Of a stretch of 64,000 nucleotides of DNA, positions 17,068-25,269 are shown piece by piece; the first letter of the stretch is position 1; each line of letters starts with the position of its first letter. The position numbers and the translations under genes are program-made. Source of the stretch: Phycisphaerales bacterium (GTDB lineage: Bacteria > Planctomycetota > Phycisphaerae > Phycisphaerales > UBA1924). Below the pieces are notes generated by a model. That model saw only the letters and a program-made list of their open reading frames with translations, did not search any database and was not told where the DNA came from. Location of the stretch: the NCBI GenBank assembly GCA_020850415.1, contig JADZER010000060.1, positions 1-64,000 of the forward strand. Direction: 5' to 3'.

Positions 17068-17084
17068 CACAAGCGGCGTGCCAG
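17068..17084 (-). promoter_or_regulatory. Candidate sigma-54 promoter of the flagellar block
   Basis: Minus strand CTGGCACG, 4 nt, then TTGTG: a perfect -24 box and correct spacing, but T replaces C in the -12 GC. It predicts a transcript start about 2 nt before the flgF ATG. A sigma-54 activator (61143-62645) is encoded in the window. Nothing else was found in 17085-17257. Confidence 0.5.
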
Positions 17085-17257
17085 GGTCGGTAGAGGGGGC
17101 TGGGGGGCGGTGGGGCGCAGGAACGGCGCGTTTGCCCGCCCAAGCGGCCCGAAAGCCAGGCCCGTGGCGCAATCGCTGACCCTTGAGCGGTGAGATGTGC
17201 GCTGCTCGCGACGATCTGTGGGGGCGGGGGCTTGCGCCGCTCGGCTTCGGCGGGGCG

Positions 17258-17482
17258 TCAGTTCATGCCGCAGCCGCCGCCGGGGCGGCAGCAGCCGCAG
17301 CCGCCGGGGTGGGGCTTCTGGGCGGCGGCGGGCCCGCCCTTGGTGCTGAAGGTGGAGAGCTTTCGTTTGAAGAGTCGTCCCTTGCCCTCGGGGTCGGGGA
17401 GGGGCTTGTCGGCGTCGGCCATGGGTCGCTGGACCTCGATGACGGTGCCGTCGGCTTCGCAGGTGTATTCGTACAGGGGCAT
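17258..17482 (-). CDS. FmdB-like small protein, zinc ribbon degenerate
   Basis: 74 aa. Starts MPLYEYTCEADG like the FmdB putative regulatory family (usually MPLYEYRCxxCG), but the second cysteine of the first CxxC and the following CxxC pair are missing. The C-terminal GGCGCCRPGGGCGMN is Cys-rich, as in many planctomycete homologues. The family's function is unproven. It may be co-transcribed with the M32 carboxypeptidase, whose stop is 27 bp upstream. Confidence 0.7.
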   Translation of the reverse strand: MPLYEYTCEADGTVIEVQRPMADADKPLPDPEGKGRLFKRKLSTFSTKGGPAAAQKPHPGGCGCCRPGGGCGMN

Positions 17483-17509
17483 GGGCGTTCCTCGCTGGGT
17501 GGGCGTGGG

Positions 17510-19030
17510 TCAGAGACCGTAGACCGGGCGGAGCTTGCGCTCCAGGTGGCGGAGGAGGGGGTCGGCGCTGAGGGATTTGCCGGTGATGCGCTGGCAGAGT
17601 TCGCCGGCGCGGTAGCGCTGGCCGTGCTCGTGGATGTTGGTGCGGAGCCAGGCGAGCAGGGCGCCGAACTGGCCCTTGCTCATCTGGGCGGGCAGGTCGG
17701 GGATGTCGGCGTTGATCTTCTCCCAGAACTGTGCGGCGTAGAGGTTGCCGAGGGTGTAGGTGGGGAAGTAGCCGATGAGGCCGAAGCTCCAGTGGACATC
17801 CTGGAGGCAGCCGCGGCGGTCGTCGGGGACCTTGACGCCGAGGAGCTTCTCGAAGCGTTCGTTCCAGACGGCGGGGATGTCCTTGACGGCGAGGTCTCGC
17901 CGGAGCAGGGCCCGCTCGATGCCGAAGCGGAGCATGACATGGAGGTTGTAGGTGGCCTCGTCGGCCTCGACGCGGATGAAGCTGCGCTGGACGAGGTTGG
18001 TGGCGCGGAAGAGGTCGTCGACGGCGAACTTTTCGAGGCCGGAGCCCATCGTCTTCTGGGCGTGGGGCAGGGCCCAGACCCAGAACTCGCGGCTTCGCCC
18101 GACGAAGTTCTCCCACATGCGGGACTGGCTCTCGTGGATGCCGAGGGAGACCGCGTCGCCGAGGGGCTCGCCGAAGTGGTCGGTCTTGGGGAGGCCCTGC
18201 TCGTAGAGCCCGTGGCCGCACTCGTGCATGGTGCCGTAGAGGGCGTCGGTGAACTTCTCGTCGCGGTAGCGGGTGGTGAGGCGGGTGTCGCCGGGGGCGA
18301 TGCCGGAGCAGAAGGGGTGTGTGGTGACATCGAGGCGTCCGGCCTTGGGGTCAAAGCCGAGTGCGGCGATGACGAAGTTGCCGAACTGGTTCTGCTTGGC
18401 GGGGTCGATCTTGCAGTGGAGGGGGGCGTCGCTGGGGGCCTTGCCCTTGTCGAGGAGGCCCTTGATGAGGGCGCTGAGGCGGTCGCCGAGGGGGGTGAAG
18501 ATGGTTTCGATCTCGGCGGCACGCCCGCCGGGCTCGTAGTCGTCGAGGAGGGCGTCGTAGATCTCGCCGCCGGGGGGGACGCCGTAGCACTCGGCCTTCT
18601 GGCGTGAGAGGTCGAGCATCTTGGTGAGCCAGGGGGCGAAGGCGGGGAAGTCGTTGTCGGCGCGGGCGACCTTCCAGGCCTCCTGAGCCTGGCTGCCGAC
18701 CTTGGCGAGCTCGGAGACGAGGGTGGTGGGGAGCTTGGTCTTCTTGTCGTAGAGGCGGCGCATCTCGCGGAGGTTGCGGGCGGCGGGGCTGGCTTCGTCG
18801 GCGGTGAGGGTGCGGTCGGCCTCGCACTGGCTCAGGAGCTCGCCGATGCGGGGGTTGGTCCGCTTCTGGTGGGTGATGCCGGCGAGGGCGGCGGATTGCT
18901 CGGCCCGGAAGTCCGCCGCGGCGGGGGGCATGTAGGTCTCCTGGTCCCAGCTCACGAGGGCTTCCACGGAGCCCATGAGGGCGGCATCGCGGGCGAGGGT
19001 CCTCAACTCGTCGTAGGCCTTGGTGGGCAT
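17510..19030 (-). CDS. Carboxypeptidase Taq, M32 family
   Basis: Zinc metallocarboxypeptidase releasing C-terminal residues, cytoplasmic (no signal). 506 aa, typical of the M32 family. The zinc motif HECGH lies at ~269-273 (YGTMHECGHGLYEQG), with the family segments VTTHPFCSG, DTRLTTRY, LGIHESQSRMWEN and IRVEADEATYNLHVMLRF. The start at 19030 is backed by AAGGAG 8 nt upstream; the frame stays open another 150 nt but the family N-terminus is MPTKAYDEL. Nothing odd seen. Confidence 0.93.
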   Translation of the reverse strand: MPTKAYDELRTLARDAALMGSVEALVSWDQETYMPPAAADFRAEQSAALAGITHQKRTNPRIGELLSQCEADRTLTADEASPAARNLREMRRLYDKKTKLPTTLVSELAKVGSQAQEAWKVARADNDFPAFAPWLTKMLDLSRQKAECYGVPPGGEIYDALLDDYEPGGRAAEIETIFTPLGDRLSALIKGLLDKGKAPSDAPLHCKIDPAKQNQFGNFVIAALGFDPKAGRLDVTTHPFCSGIAPGDTRLTTRYRDEKFTDALYGTMHECGHGLYEQGLPKTDHFGEPLGDAVSLGIHESQSRMWENFVGRSREFWVWALPHAQKTMGSGLEKFAVDDLFRATNLVQRSFIRVEADEATYNLHVMLRFGIERALLRRDLAVKDIPAVWNERFEKLLGVKVPDDRRGCLQDVHWSFGLIGYFPTYTLGNLYAAQFWEKINADIPDLPAQMSKGQFGALLAWLRTNIHEHGQRYRAGELCQRITGKSLSADPLLRHLERKLRPVYGL

Positions 19031-19140
19031 GGCGGCACTCCTTGGGGGTGTTGGGGATCCTACGGCCCCGATGCTCCGGATTCCCTGATGGGCTCTCCCT
19101 GGAGAAACGGATGGATTTGTGGGAAGGAATTCTCTTTGGG

Positions 19141-19168
19141 CAAATATCCGCAGGTCGAGGGCCGATGG
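19141..19168 (+). promoter_or_regulatory. Weak sigma-28-like site before PilZ gene
   Basis: CAAA (19141-19144) then 16 nt and GCCGATGG (19161-19168). The flagellar sigma-28 consensus is TAAA-N15-GCCGATAA, so spacing is off by one and three bases differ. Listed because the downstream gene is a c-di-GMP-type receptor next to the flagellar block. Confidence 0.25.
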
Positions 19169-19215
19169 GTACTCCCCCCACATCGAGTGGTTGGGTTGCT
19201 TGGAGGAGCCAGAAT

Positions 19216-19848
19216 ATGTTGCGGACCGGGCAGGAGATGTTCGTGAGTTTCGCGGGCGGCTCGAAGGTGCGGGTGCTCCACCATGCGAAGGTGGAGAGCC
19301 GGGTCGACGGTCTGCTCACGGTGAGGTTCAGCGACACCGACGGGCTGCCGAGCGAGCGGCCCGAGCAGGTGACGGTCTTCTTCGACGGCCCGAAGGAGTT
19401 CATGCAGCAGCCGGGGCAGGTTGTCGCGCTGGAAGCGCCGGAGGAGCCGGGGCAGGAGGGGCTGCTGACGGCGGTGCGCGTGCTCGGGGAGCCGGTGAGC
19501 GCCGAGACCCGGCAGTGTTACCGGGTGGGGACTGTGCTGGCGGACTACAAGGCCAAGTTGGGGCGGCTTGGGACCTGCAAGCTGGTCGATGTGTCGGCGG
19601 TGGGCGTCGGGTTTCTGTGCGAGCAGAAGCTCTCGCTGGGCGAGCAGACCACGATCGAGCTTTCGCTCGGCGGGCGGACCAGCAGGGGGCTGGGATTCAT
19701 CCAGAGCGTGAAGGAGGTCTCCGGCGGCTACCGCTACGGGCTTCTGTGCCTCGAGGATCATGGCCAGGGCGGGCTGGCGAAGGGGCTGCAGCAACTGACC
19801 ATGGACGCGCAGCGGACGCAGCTTCGCCGGCTGGCGGGCGCGGCCTGA
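19216..19848 (+). CDS. PilZ-domain protein
   Basis: 210 aa, cytoplasmic. N-terminal YcgR-like beta domain (~1-95), then a PilZ domain with both c-di-GMP motifs: R99xxxR103 (RQCYR) and D125xSxxG130 (DVSAVG). This layout is that of YcgR/flagellar brake proteins, which slow motility at high c-di-GMP. The start at 19216 has GGAGGAG 8 nt before it. It faces away from the flagellar block; a role in motility is inference from architecture and position. Confidence 0.8.
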   Translation: MLRTGQEMFVSFAGGSKVRVLHHAKVESRVDGLLTVRFSDTDGLPSERPEQVTVFFDGPKEFMQQPGQVVALEAPEEPGQEGLLTAVRVLGEPVSAETRQCYRVGTVLADYKAKLGRLGTCKLVDVSAVGVGFLCEQKLSLGEQTTIELSLGGRTSRGLGFIQSVKEVSGGYRYGLLCLEDHGQGGLAKGLQQLTMDAQRTQLRRLAGAA

Positions 19849-19917
19849 GCCGACGGGTTGCACCAGATCGTGGGGTTGCGAGCGCGCGGCCGGTTCGCCG
19901 GGCGCGTGTTTGCTTGG

Positions 19918-21081
19918 TCAGCGGCAGGCCTGGCGCAGAGCCTCGATCTTGTCGGTCTTCTCCCAGGTGAAGAACTCGACGCCCTGCTCGGCGGCGGGCT
20001 TGCGGCCGAAGTGGCCGTGGCGGGCGGTGCGCCGGTAGATGGGCTTGCGGAGCTTGAGGGTCTCGATGATGCCGCGGGGGGTGAGGCTGAAGACCTCGCG
20101 GACTGCGTTGGCGATCTTGCCCGGATCGGCGCGTTCGGTGCCGGAGCAGTCGACCCAGACGCTCGTGGGTTCGGCGACGCCGATGGCGTAGCTGAGCTGG
20201 ATCTCGCAGATATCGGCGAGTTCTGCGGCGACGATGTTCTTGGCGATGTAGCGGGCCATGTAGGCTGCGGAGCGGTCGACCTTGGTGGGGTCCTTGCCGG
20301 AGAAGGCGCCGCCGCCGTGTCGTCCGCGCCCGCCGTAGGTGTCGACGATGATTTTGCGTCCGGTCAGGCCGCAGTCGCCGTGGGGGCCGCCGACCTCGAA
20401 CCGTCCGGTGGGGTTGACATGGACGGTGATGCCGGGGTTCCACCAGTCGCCGAGGACGGGCTTGAAGATCTCCTGGATGACCTGGCGCTTGAGCTCGTCC
20501 TGGCGGTCGTTCCAGGAGCTGTCGTGCTGGGTGCTGAGGACGAGCGTGTCGACTCGGACGGGCTTCTGTCCGTCGTACTCGATGGTGACCTGGCTTTTGG
20601 CGTCGGGTCGGAGGCCGGGGATGGCGCCCGCGCGGCGGGCGTGGGCCTGCTGCTCGACGAGGCGGTGGGCGAGCTGGATGGGGAGCGGCATGAGCTCGGG
20701 CGTCTCGCGGCAGGCGAAGCCGAACATCATGCCCTGGTCGCCGGCGCCGTCGCGGTCGACGCCCTGGGCGATGTCGGGGGATTGCTTGTTGAGTGCGACC
20801 ATGACGGCGCAGCTCTCGGCGTCGAAGCGCATGTGGGCGTCGGTGTAGCCGATCTCGGCGATGGTGGAGCGGACGACATCGGGGATGTCGACATAGGTGC
20901 GGGTGGTGACCTCTCCGGCGACGACGACGAGGCCGGTGGCGACCATGGTCTCGCAGGCGACGCGCGAGTGCGGGTCGTCCTTGAGCATGGCGTCGAGGAT
21001 GGCGTCGGAGATCTGGTCGGCGACCTTGTCGGGGTGGCCCATCGAGACCGATTCGGAAGTGAACAGGTGCGTGCCCGCCAT
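19918..21081 (-). CDS. metK: S-adenosylmethionine synthetase
   Basis: Makes SAM from methionine and ATP. 387 aa, normal length. Signatures: [26 protein letters not shown] (the ATP-binding hexapeptide GAGDQG), [11 protein letters not shown] and the P-loop-like [16 protein letters not shown]. The start at 21081 has GGAGG 7 nt upstream. The 158-bp region shared with divergent purM contains a strong hairpin in the metK leader. Confidence 0.96.
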   Translation of the reverse strand: MAGTHLFTSESVSMGHPDKVADQISDAILDAMLKDDPHSRVACETMVATGLVVVAGEVTTRTYVDIPDVVRSTIAEIGYTDAHMRFDAESCAVMVALNKQSPDIAQGVDRDGAGDQGMMFGFACRETPELMPLPIQLAHRLVEQQAHARRAGAIPGLRPDAKSQVTIEYDGQKPVRVDTLVLSTQHDSSWNDRQDELKRQVIQEIFKPVLGDWWNPGITVHVNPTGRFEVGGPHGDCGLTGRKIIVDTYGGRGRHGGGAFSGKDPTKVDRSAAYMARYIAKNIVAAELADICEIQLSYAIGVAEPTSVWVDCSGTERADPGKIANAVREVFSLTPRGIIETLKLRKPIYRRTARHGHFGRKPAAEQGVEFFTWEKTDKIEALRQACR

Positions 21082-21103
21082 CGGAACCTCCGTGGAGTGC
21101 CGG

Positions 21104-21132
21104 CAAGCCCGCGCTGCGAGGTGGCGGGCTTG
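21104..21132 (-). other. metK leader hairpin
   Basis: Perfect 9-bp stem CAAGCCCGC / GCGGGCTTG with an 11-nt loop, about 22 nt upstream of the metK start. metK leaders often carry SAM riboswitches. I could not match this to SAM-I, SAM-II, SAM-IV/VI or SAH consensus elements by eye, so it is left unclassified. Confidence 0.45.
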
Positions 21133-21202
21133 GCCTGGGGTCGAGTCTAGCTCGGCCGGGGCCGGTCCGCCATGGCGGCGCGGGCGCGGGTGGCGCACGC
21201 CG

Positions 21203-21231
21203 GGGACAATCTCGGCGGCGGGGCGTATCCT
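21203..21231 (+). promoter_or_regulatory. Candidate purM promoter, leaderless
   Basis: GGGACA (21203-21208), a 17-nt spacer and TATCCT (21226-21231), with the purM ATG 8 nt after the -10 box. There is no Shine-Dalgarno. The start of transcription should coincide with the start codon. Confidence 0.5.
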
Positions 21232-21239
21232 CCATCCCG

Positions 21240-22352
21240 ATGGCCACCACCGCCAAATCCAAGCCGTCCGGCGCGTCGGGGATGACCTACGCCGCCGCGG
21301 GGATCGACCTGGAACGCTACGACGGGTTCATCGACACCCTGGGGGGGATGCTCAAACGCACCCACGGCCCCCGGGTGATCTCGAACCCCGGCGGGTTCGC
21401 GGGTCTTTTCCGGCTGGACTACAACGAGAAGCTGTTCGCGCGCAACTACCGGGACCCGGTGCTGGTGGCGTGCTCGGACGGGGTGGGGACCAAGATCAAG
21501 GTGGCGCAGGAGCTTGGGATCCTGCACACGATCGGCATCGATCTGGTGGCGATGAATGTCAACGACTGCATCGTCGAGGGCGCCGAGCCGCTGTTTTTCC
21601 TGGATTGTCTGAGCGTGCCGCAGGTGGACCAGAGGCAGTGCGCGGCGATCATGAGCGGGGTAGTGGAGGGGTGCCGCCTCGCGGGATGCGCGCTGCTGGG
21701 GGGCGAGACGGCGGAGATGGGCGACCTGTTCCGGCCGGGGGATTTCGATCTGACGGGTTTCTGCGTGGGGGTGGTGGACCTGCACCGGGCGATGAACCGT
21801 CGGAGCCCCGAGCCTGGGGACATCGTGCTCGGGCTGGCGAGCTCGGGGATCCACTCCAACGGGTTCACGCTGGCGCGGAAGGTGATCGCCGACGCGGGTC
21901 TGCAGCTTGGGGAGCGGTACGGGGAGCTGACCGACCCGGAGACGGGCCAGACGCCGGCGCTGGGGGAGGCGATCCTGACTCCGACGCGGATCTACGCCGA
22001 GTCGATCGTGAAGCTCGGGCGCGCGTACCGGGTGAAGAAGGTCGTGACGGCGATGGCGCACATCACGGGCGGCGGTCTGGCGGGGAACCTGGAGCGGGTG
22101 CTGGGGGACAAGGTTGACGCGCACATCCGGACCTCGAGCTGGCCGACGCCCGGGGTGCTCCGGCTGCTGCAGGAGCGCGGCGGGGTGGAGGAGGCGGAGA
22201 TGCGCCGCGTGTTCAACATGGGGATCGGGTACTGCGTGGTGGTGCGTCCGACCTTCGCCGAGGCGGTGAAGGAGAAGCTCGAGCGGATGGGTGAGCGGGT
22301 CTACACCATCGGCAAGATCACCAAGGGCAAGGGGCGGGTGGTCGAGAAGTGA
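21240..22352 (+). CDS. purM: Phosphoribosylformylglycinamidine cyclo-ligase
   Basis: AIR synthase, fifth step of purine synthesis: ATP-dependent closure of FGAM to aminoimidazole ribotide. 370 aa. Signatures: [61 protein letters not shown] and [16 protein letters not shown]. No Shine-Dalgarno before the ATG; a promoter-like -10 lies 8 nt upstream. Divergent from metK; no other pur gene nearby. Confidence 0.95.
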   Translation: MATTAKSKPSGASGMTYAAAGIDLERYDGFIDTLGGMLKRTHGPRVISNPGGFAGLFRLDYNEKLFARNYRDPVLVACSDGVGTKIKVAQELGILHTIGIDLVAMNVNDCIVEGAEPLFFLDCLSVPQVDQRQCAAIMSGVVEGCRLAGCALLGGETAEMGDLFRPGDFDLTGFCVGVVDLHRAMNRRSPEPGDIVLGLASSGIHSNGFTLARKVIADAGLQLGERYGELTDPETGQTPALGEAILTPTRIYAESIVKLGRAYRVKKVVTAMAHITGGGLAGNLERVLGDKVDAHIRTSSWPTPGVLRLLQERGGVEEAEMRRVFNMGIGYCVVVRPTFAEAVKEKLERMGERVYTIGKITKGKGRVVEK

Positions 22353-22364
22353 GCGGGGCGGGCT

Positions 22365-22742
22365 TCAGCCGCGGAGGAACACCGCGACCCAGTCGTCGAA
22401 GAACAGCGTGAGCTGGGCGAAGGAGAAGACGACGGGGAGGAAGTTGAGGGCGACGCCGGCGCTGACGAGGGAGCGGGCGGTGGCGGGCCTGCGCCGGCCG
22501 ACGAACTCGCAGATCCAGAGGACGCCGGCGATGATGGTGAACTTGAGGGCGATGAGCCCCCAGAGGCCCGCGACGCGGAGGGCGTGGTTGGCGACGGCGT
22601 TGACCTCGATGGCGCCGACGCTGAGCATGAGATAGGTCATGATGACATCGAGGGAGGCGGCGAGGACGAGCCAGGTGTAGGCGTTGGGGAAGAGGACGCT
22701 CTGTTCGTGGTGATGCCGGAGTTGCCCGACCGCCGCGTGCAT
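22365..22742 (-). CDS. Small membrane protein, DUF5658-like
   Basis: 125 aa, function unknown. Three or four hydrophobic segments: YTWLVLAASLDVIMTYLML, VAGLWGLIALKFTIIAGVLW, and VALNFLPVVFSFAQLTLFF. The pattern NAYTWLVLAASLDVIMT.. plus EVNAVANHAL resembles the DUF5658 family of small membrane proteins. SD GAGGTG is 4 nt before the ATG. It converges with purM (12-bp gap), leaving no room for a long terminator. Confidence 0.6.
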   Translation of the reverse strand: MHAAVGQLRHHHEQSVLFPNAYTWLVLAASLDVIMTYLMLSVGAIEVNAVANHALRVAGLWGLIALKFTIIAGVLWICEFVGRRRPATARSLVSAGVALNFLPVVFSFAQLTLFFDDWVAVFLRG

Positions 22743-22786
22743 GATTCACCTCGCTATCCCGTGTGCCCCAGAACGGGGCGGGACGC

Positions 22787-24412
22787 TCACCTGCTGAGCG
22801 CGTCACGGACGAGGCGGTCGAAGCGATCGCGGGGCGCCGGGTGCGAGGTCCACAGCTCGAACTGCCTCGCGCCCTGATCGACGAACATGGTCACGCCGTC
22901 GATCGTCCGCCAGCCCGCGTCTCGAGCCTGGCTCAGCAATCTTGTACGGACTGGGTTATAAACGGTTTCCAGGAGCGTGATATTGGCGCGGGCGAGGGCT
23001 TGGGGGGGGAGCGGGGAGTCGTCGGGGGCTGGGCCGCCTTGCATGCCGATGGAGGTGCAGTTGATGTAGGCGTCGGGTTGTGCGGCGGCGCGGTCGCTCC
23101 AGGGGATCGCGCGGGCGGTGTCGGGGAAGGCGTGGTTGATGTCCGCGGCGAGCCGGTCGGCGCGGTCGGGGGAGCGGTTGGTGACGGTGACCACGGCGCC
23201 GGCCGCGCCCAGGCCGAAGGCGATGGCGCGGGCGACGCCGCCGGCCCCGAGCACGACGACCGGGCGGCCCCGCGGGCTGCCGAGGGCGGCGGCGAGGCAT
23301 CCGACGGCGGCGGCGGCGTCGGTGTTGGCGACGGACGCGCCGGTGACGGACCCCGAGGGGGCGCGCCGGATCGCGAGGGTGTTGGCCGCGCCGGAGCCGG
23401 ACGCGACCTCGTCGAGCGTCCACGCCTGCTCGCGGGCGAGGCGCACCAGGTTCTCTTTGTGCGGCATGGTGACGCTGCAGCCGGCGAGGTCGAGGCGCGG
23501 GTGGTGGACCAGCTCGAGCATCGTGGCCTTGAAGCTCTCATAGGCGCCGGCGCCGTCCTCGCCGACCGCGATGGGCAGCGGCAGGTACACGCCGTCGTGG
23601 CCGATTTCCGCGAAGCCGGCGTTGTGGATGAGCGGGCTCATGGAGTGGCCGACGGGCCAGCCGACGATGCCGTAGACCTTGGTCGCGGGGCCGATCGAGC
23701 GGAAGCGGTACCTGTCGAGCAGGTCGGTGATGGTGGGCTGTCCCGGGGCGGTGGCCGCCTCGTCGCGGAGGCTGGCGAAGGTGAGGAAGGCGCCGAACTT
23801 GGGGGCGAGGACGCGGCTGGCCAGGCCGAACTCGCCCATGCCCAGGGCGATCGTCGGCTTGGTCCGCTCGGTGAGGATGTCGAACAGCTCGAGGTTGTCG
23901 CGCAGGCTGCGGGCGCGGAAGGCGGCCTTGCAGACCGAGGCGCCGGGCTCGGCCTGCATCGCGAGCATGCGCCGGGTGAGGTCGTTGGGGCGGCCGGCGA
24001 AGTCGTGGCTGGAGAGGATCAGGCGGGTGCGGACATCGCGATGCTGGCCCGGGTGATCGACGGCCAGGTCGAGCTTCTGCCGCTCGTTGGCCGAGCGTGT
24101 GTACGCGCCCAGCTCGGCGTCGATGTAGGCCGGCGGGTGGGCGGCGGCGCCGAGGGCCTCATAGAGCGAGACGCGCTGGTCCTCGTCGCCGTCGTAGTGG
24201 CCGCCCTCCCAGGTCGGGCGGCAGGTGACGATGCAGGGCAGGGGCGAGCCCGCGACAAGGCGCAGGACTTCGGCCTGGTCTTCGGAGCCGCTGAAGAACT
24301 GGTCGATGCGGAACTCGACGAGGTCGGCGCCCAGCTCGGCGGCGCGGATGGCCTCGGCACGGGCGCGGTCGACGCTCTCGACCATGATCGGCACGCACAG
24401 CAGGGTCGGCAT
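22787..24412 (-). CDS. aroDE: Bifunctional 3-dehydroquinate dehydratase / shikimate dehydrogenase
   Basis: Two consecutive shikimate-pathway steps in one 541-aa protein. Residues ~1-245 are a type I dehydroquinase with E33, R35 (VEFRID), H136 (SSHDF) and Schiff-base lysine K162 (VCKAAF). Residues ~265-541 are AroE with GWPVGHSMSPLIHNAGF, catalytic lysine in MPHKEN, the nucleotide-binding VVLGAGGVARAI and TNRSPDRA, and INCTSIGMQGG. Such fusions are known in plants, chlamydiae and planctomycetes. It starts 9 nt after the rsmE stop without an SD; a TAGACT box overlaps the rsmE stop codon. Confidence 0.94.
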   Translation of the reverse strand: MPTLLCVPIMVESVDRARAEAIRAAELGADLVEFRIDQFFSGSEDQAEVLRLVAGSPLPCIVTCRPTWEGGHYDGDEDQRVSLYEALGAAAHPPAYIDAELGAYTRSANERQKLDLAVDHPGQHRDVRTRLILSSHDFAGRPNDLTRRMLAMQAEPGASVCKAAFRARSLRDNLELFDILTERTKPTIALGMGEFGLASRVLAPKFGAFLTFASLRDEAATAPGQPTITDLLDRYRFRSIGPATKVYGIVGWPVGHSMSPLIHNAGFAEIGHDGVYLPLPIAVGEDGAGAYESFKATMLELVHHPRLDLAGCSVTMPHKENLVRLAREQAWTLDEVASGSGAANTLAIRRAPSGSVTGASVANTDAAAAVGCLAAALGSPRGRPVVVLGAGGVARAIAFGLGAAGAVVTVTNRSPDRADRLAADINHAFPDTARAIPWSDRAAAQPDAYINCTSIGMQGGPAPDDSPLPPQALARANITLLETVYNPVRTRLLSQARDAGWRTIDGVTMFVDQGARQFELWTSHPAPRDRFDRLVRDALSR

Positions 24413-24421
24413 GGGGGGAGT

Positions 24422-25186
24422 CTACGGCCGGGGTCGGCGGCGTTCGGCGTCGAGGATGATGCCGGCGGCGACCACGGCCGCGGTCTCGACGCGCATGACA
24501 TGGACGCCGAAGCGGCAGACGGCGGCGTCCGCGCGGCGCGCGGCCTCGAGTTCACCCTCGGCGAACCCGCCCTCGGGCCCGATGAGCAGCGTGAGGTCCG
24601 GCGAGCCGTCGGGCTCGTAGACGCCGCCCGACGCGTCGGCGACGATGACCCGGGTGGCGGGCCGGGCCCCCTGGCGCCCGTCCGCCAGGGCGTCGTCGAG
24701 CGGCACTGGCTCACCGATTTCCATCGTCCACGCCCTGCCGCACTGCTTTGCCGACTCGGAGGCGATGCGCTCGGCCTTGAGCATCTTGCCCGAGCGCGGG
24801 GAGACGACCGTGCGGGTGGTGACCAGCGGCGACCAGGCAGCGGCCCCGACCTGGCTGAGCTGGTCGATCATCTCCTCGAGGTGGGGGCCCTTGGGGACCC
24901 CGGCGAGCACCCGGAGGCGGGGCTGGAGGGGGGCTTCCCGCTCCGCCGAGGTGACGAGCACCCGGAGCACCCACTCGGGCTTGGCGCCCCGGCCCTGCCC
25001 GGGCTCCCGGTCGAAACCCTGTATCGTGCCGAGGGCCCTGAGTCCCCGGCCGTTGAGCAGTTCGAGTGCATCGCCGGGGGCCATCCGCTTGACCCTGGCG
25101 GCGTGGTGGGCCTCCTGGCCTGCGATCGTCAGGTGGGTCCCGGGCTCGGGGTCGGCGTCGGGCAGAAAGAGGCGGTGCCTGGCCAT
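24422..25186 (-). CDS. rsmE: 16S rRNA (uracil-1498-N3)-methyltransferase
   Basis: SPOUT-class methyltransferase modifying U1498 of 16S rRNA. 254 aa. N-terminal PUA-like domain (AGQEAHHAARVKRMAPGDALELLNGRG) and C-terminal SPOUT domain with the SAM-binding knot LLIGPEGGFAEGELE and FGVHVMRVETA. The start at 25186 matches the family start (MARHRLFL); an ATG further upstream is open but unlikely. No SD; TACGCT lies 8 nt before the ATG. Confidence 0.92.
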   Translation of the reverse strand: MARHRLFLPDADPEPGTHLTIAGQEAHHAARVKRMAPGDALELLNGRGLRALGTIQGFDREPGQGRGAKPEWVLRVLVTSAEREAPLQPRLRVLAGVPKGPHLEEMIDQLSQVGAAAWSPLVTTRTVVSPRSGKMLKAERIASESAKQCGRAWTMEIGEPVPLDDALADGRQGARPATRVIVADASGGVYEPDGSPDLTLLIGPEGGFAEGELEAARRADAAVCRFGVHVMRVETAAVVAAGIILDAERRRPRP

Positions 25187-25269
25187 GTCCGCGGAGCGTA
25201 GCGGCCGGATGGGGGGATGAGGCGGGCTGTGCCGGTTGGACTGCCGGGTGGGGGCTTGAGCCGGGGCGG

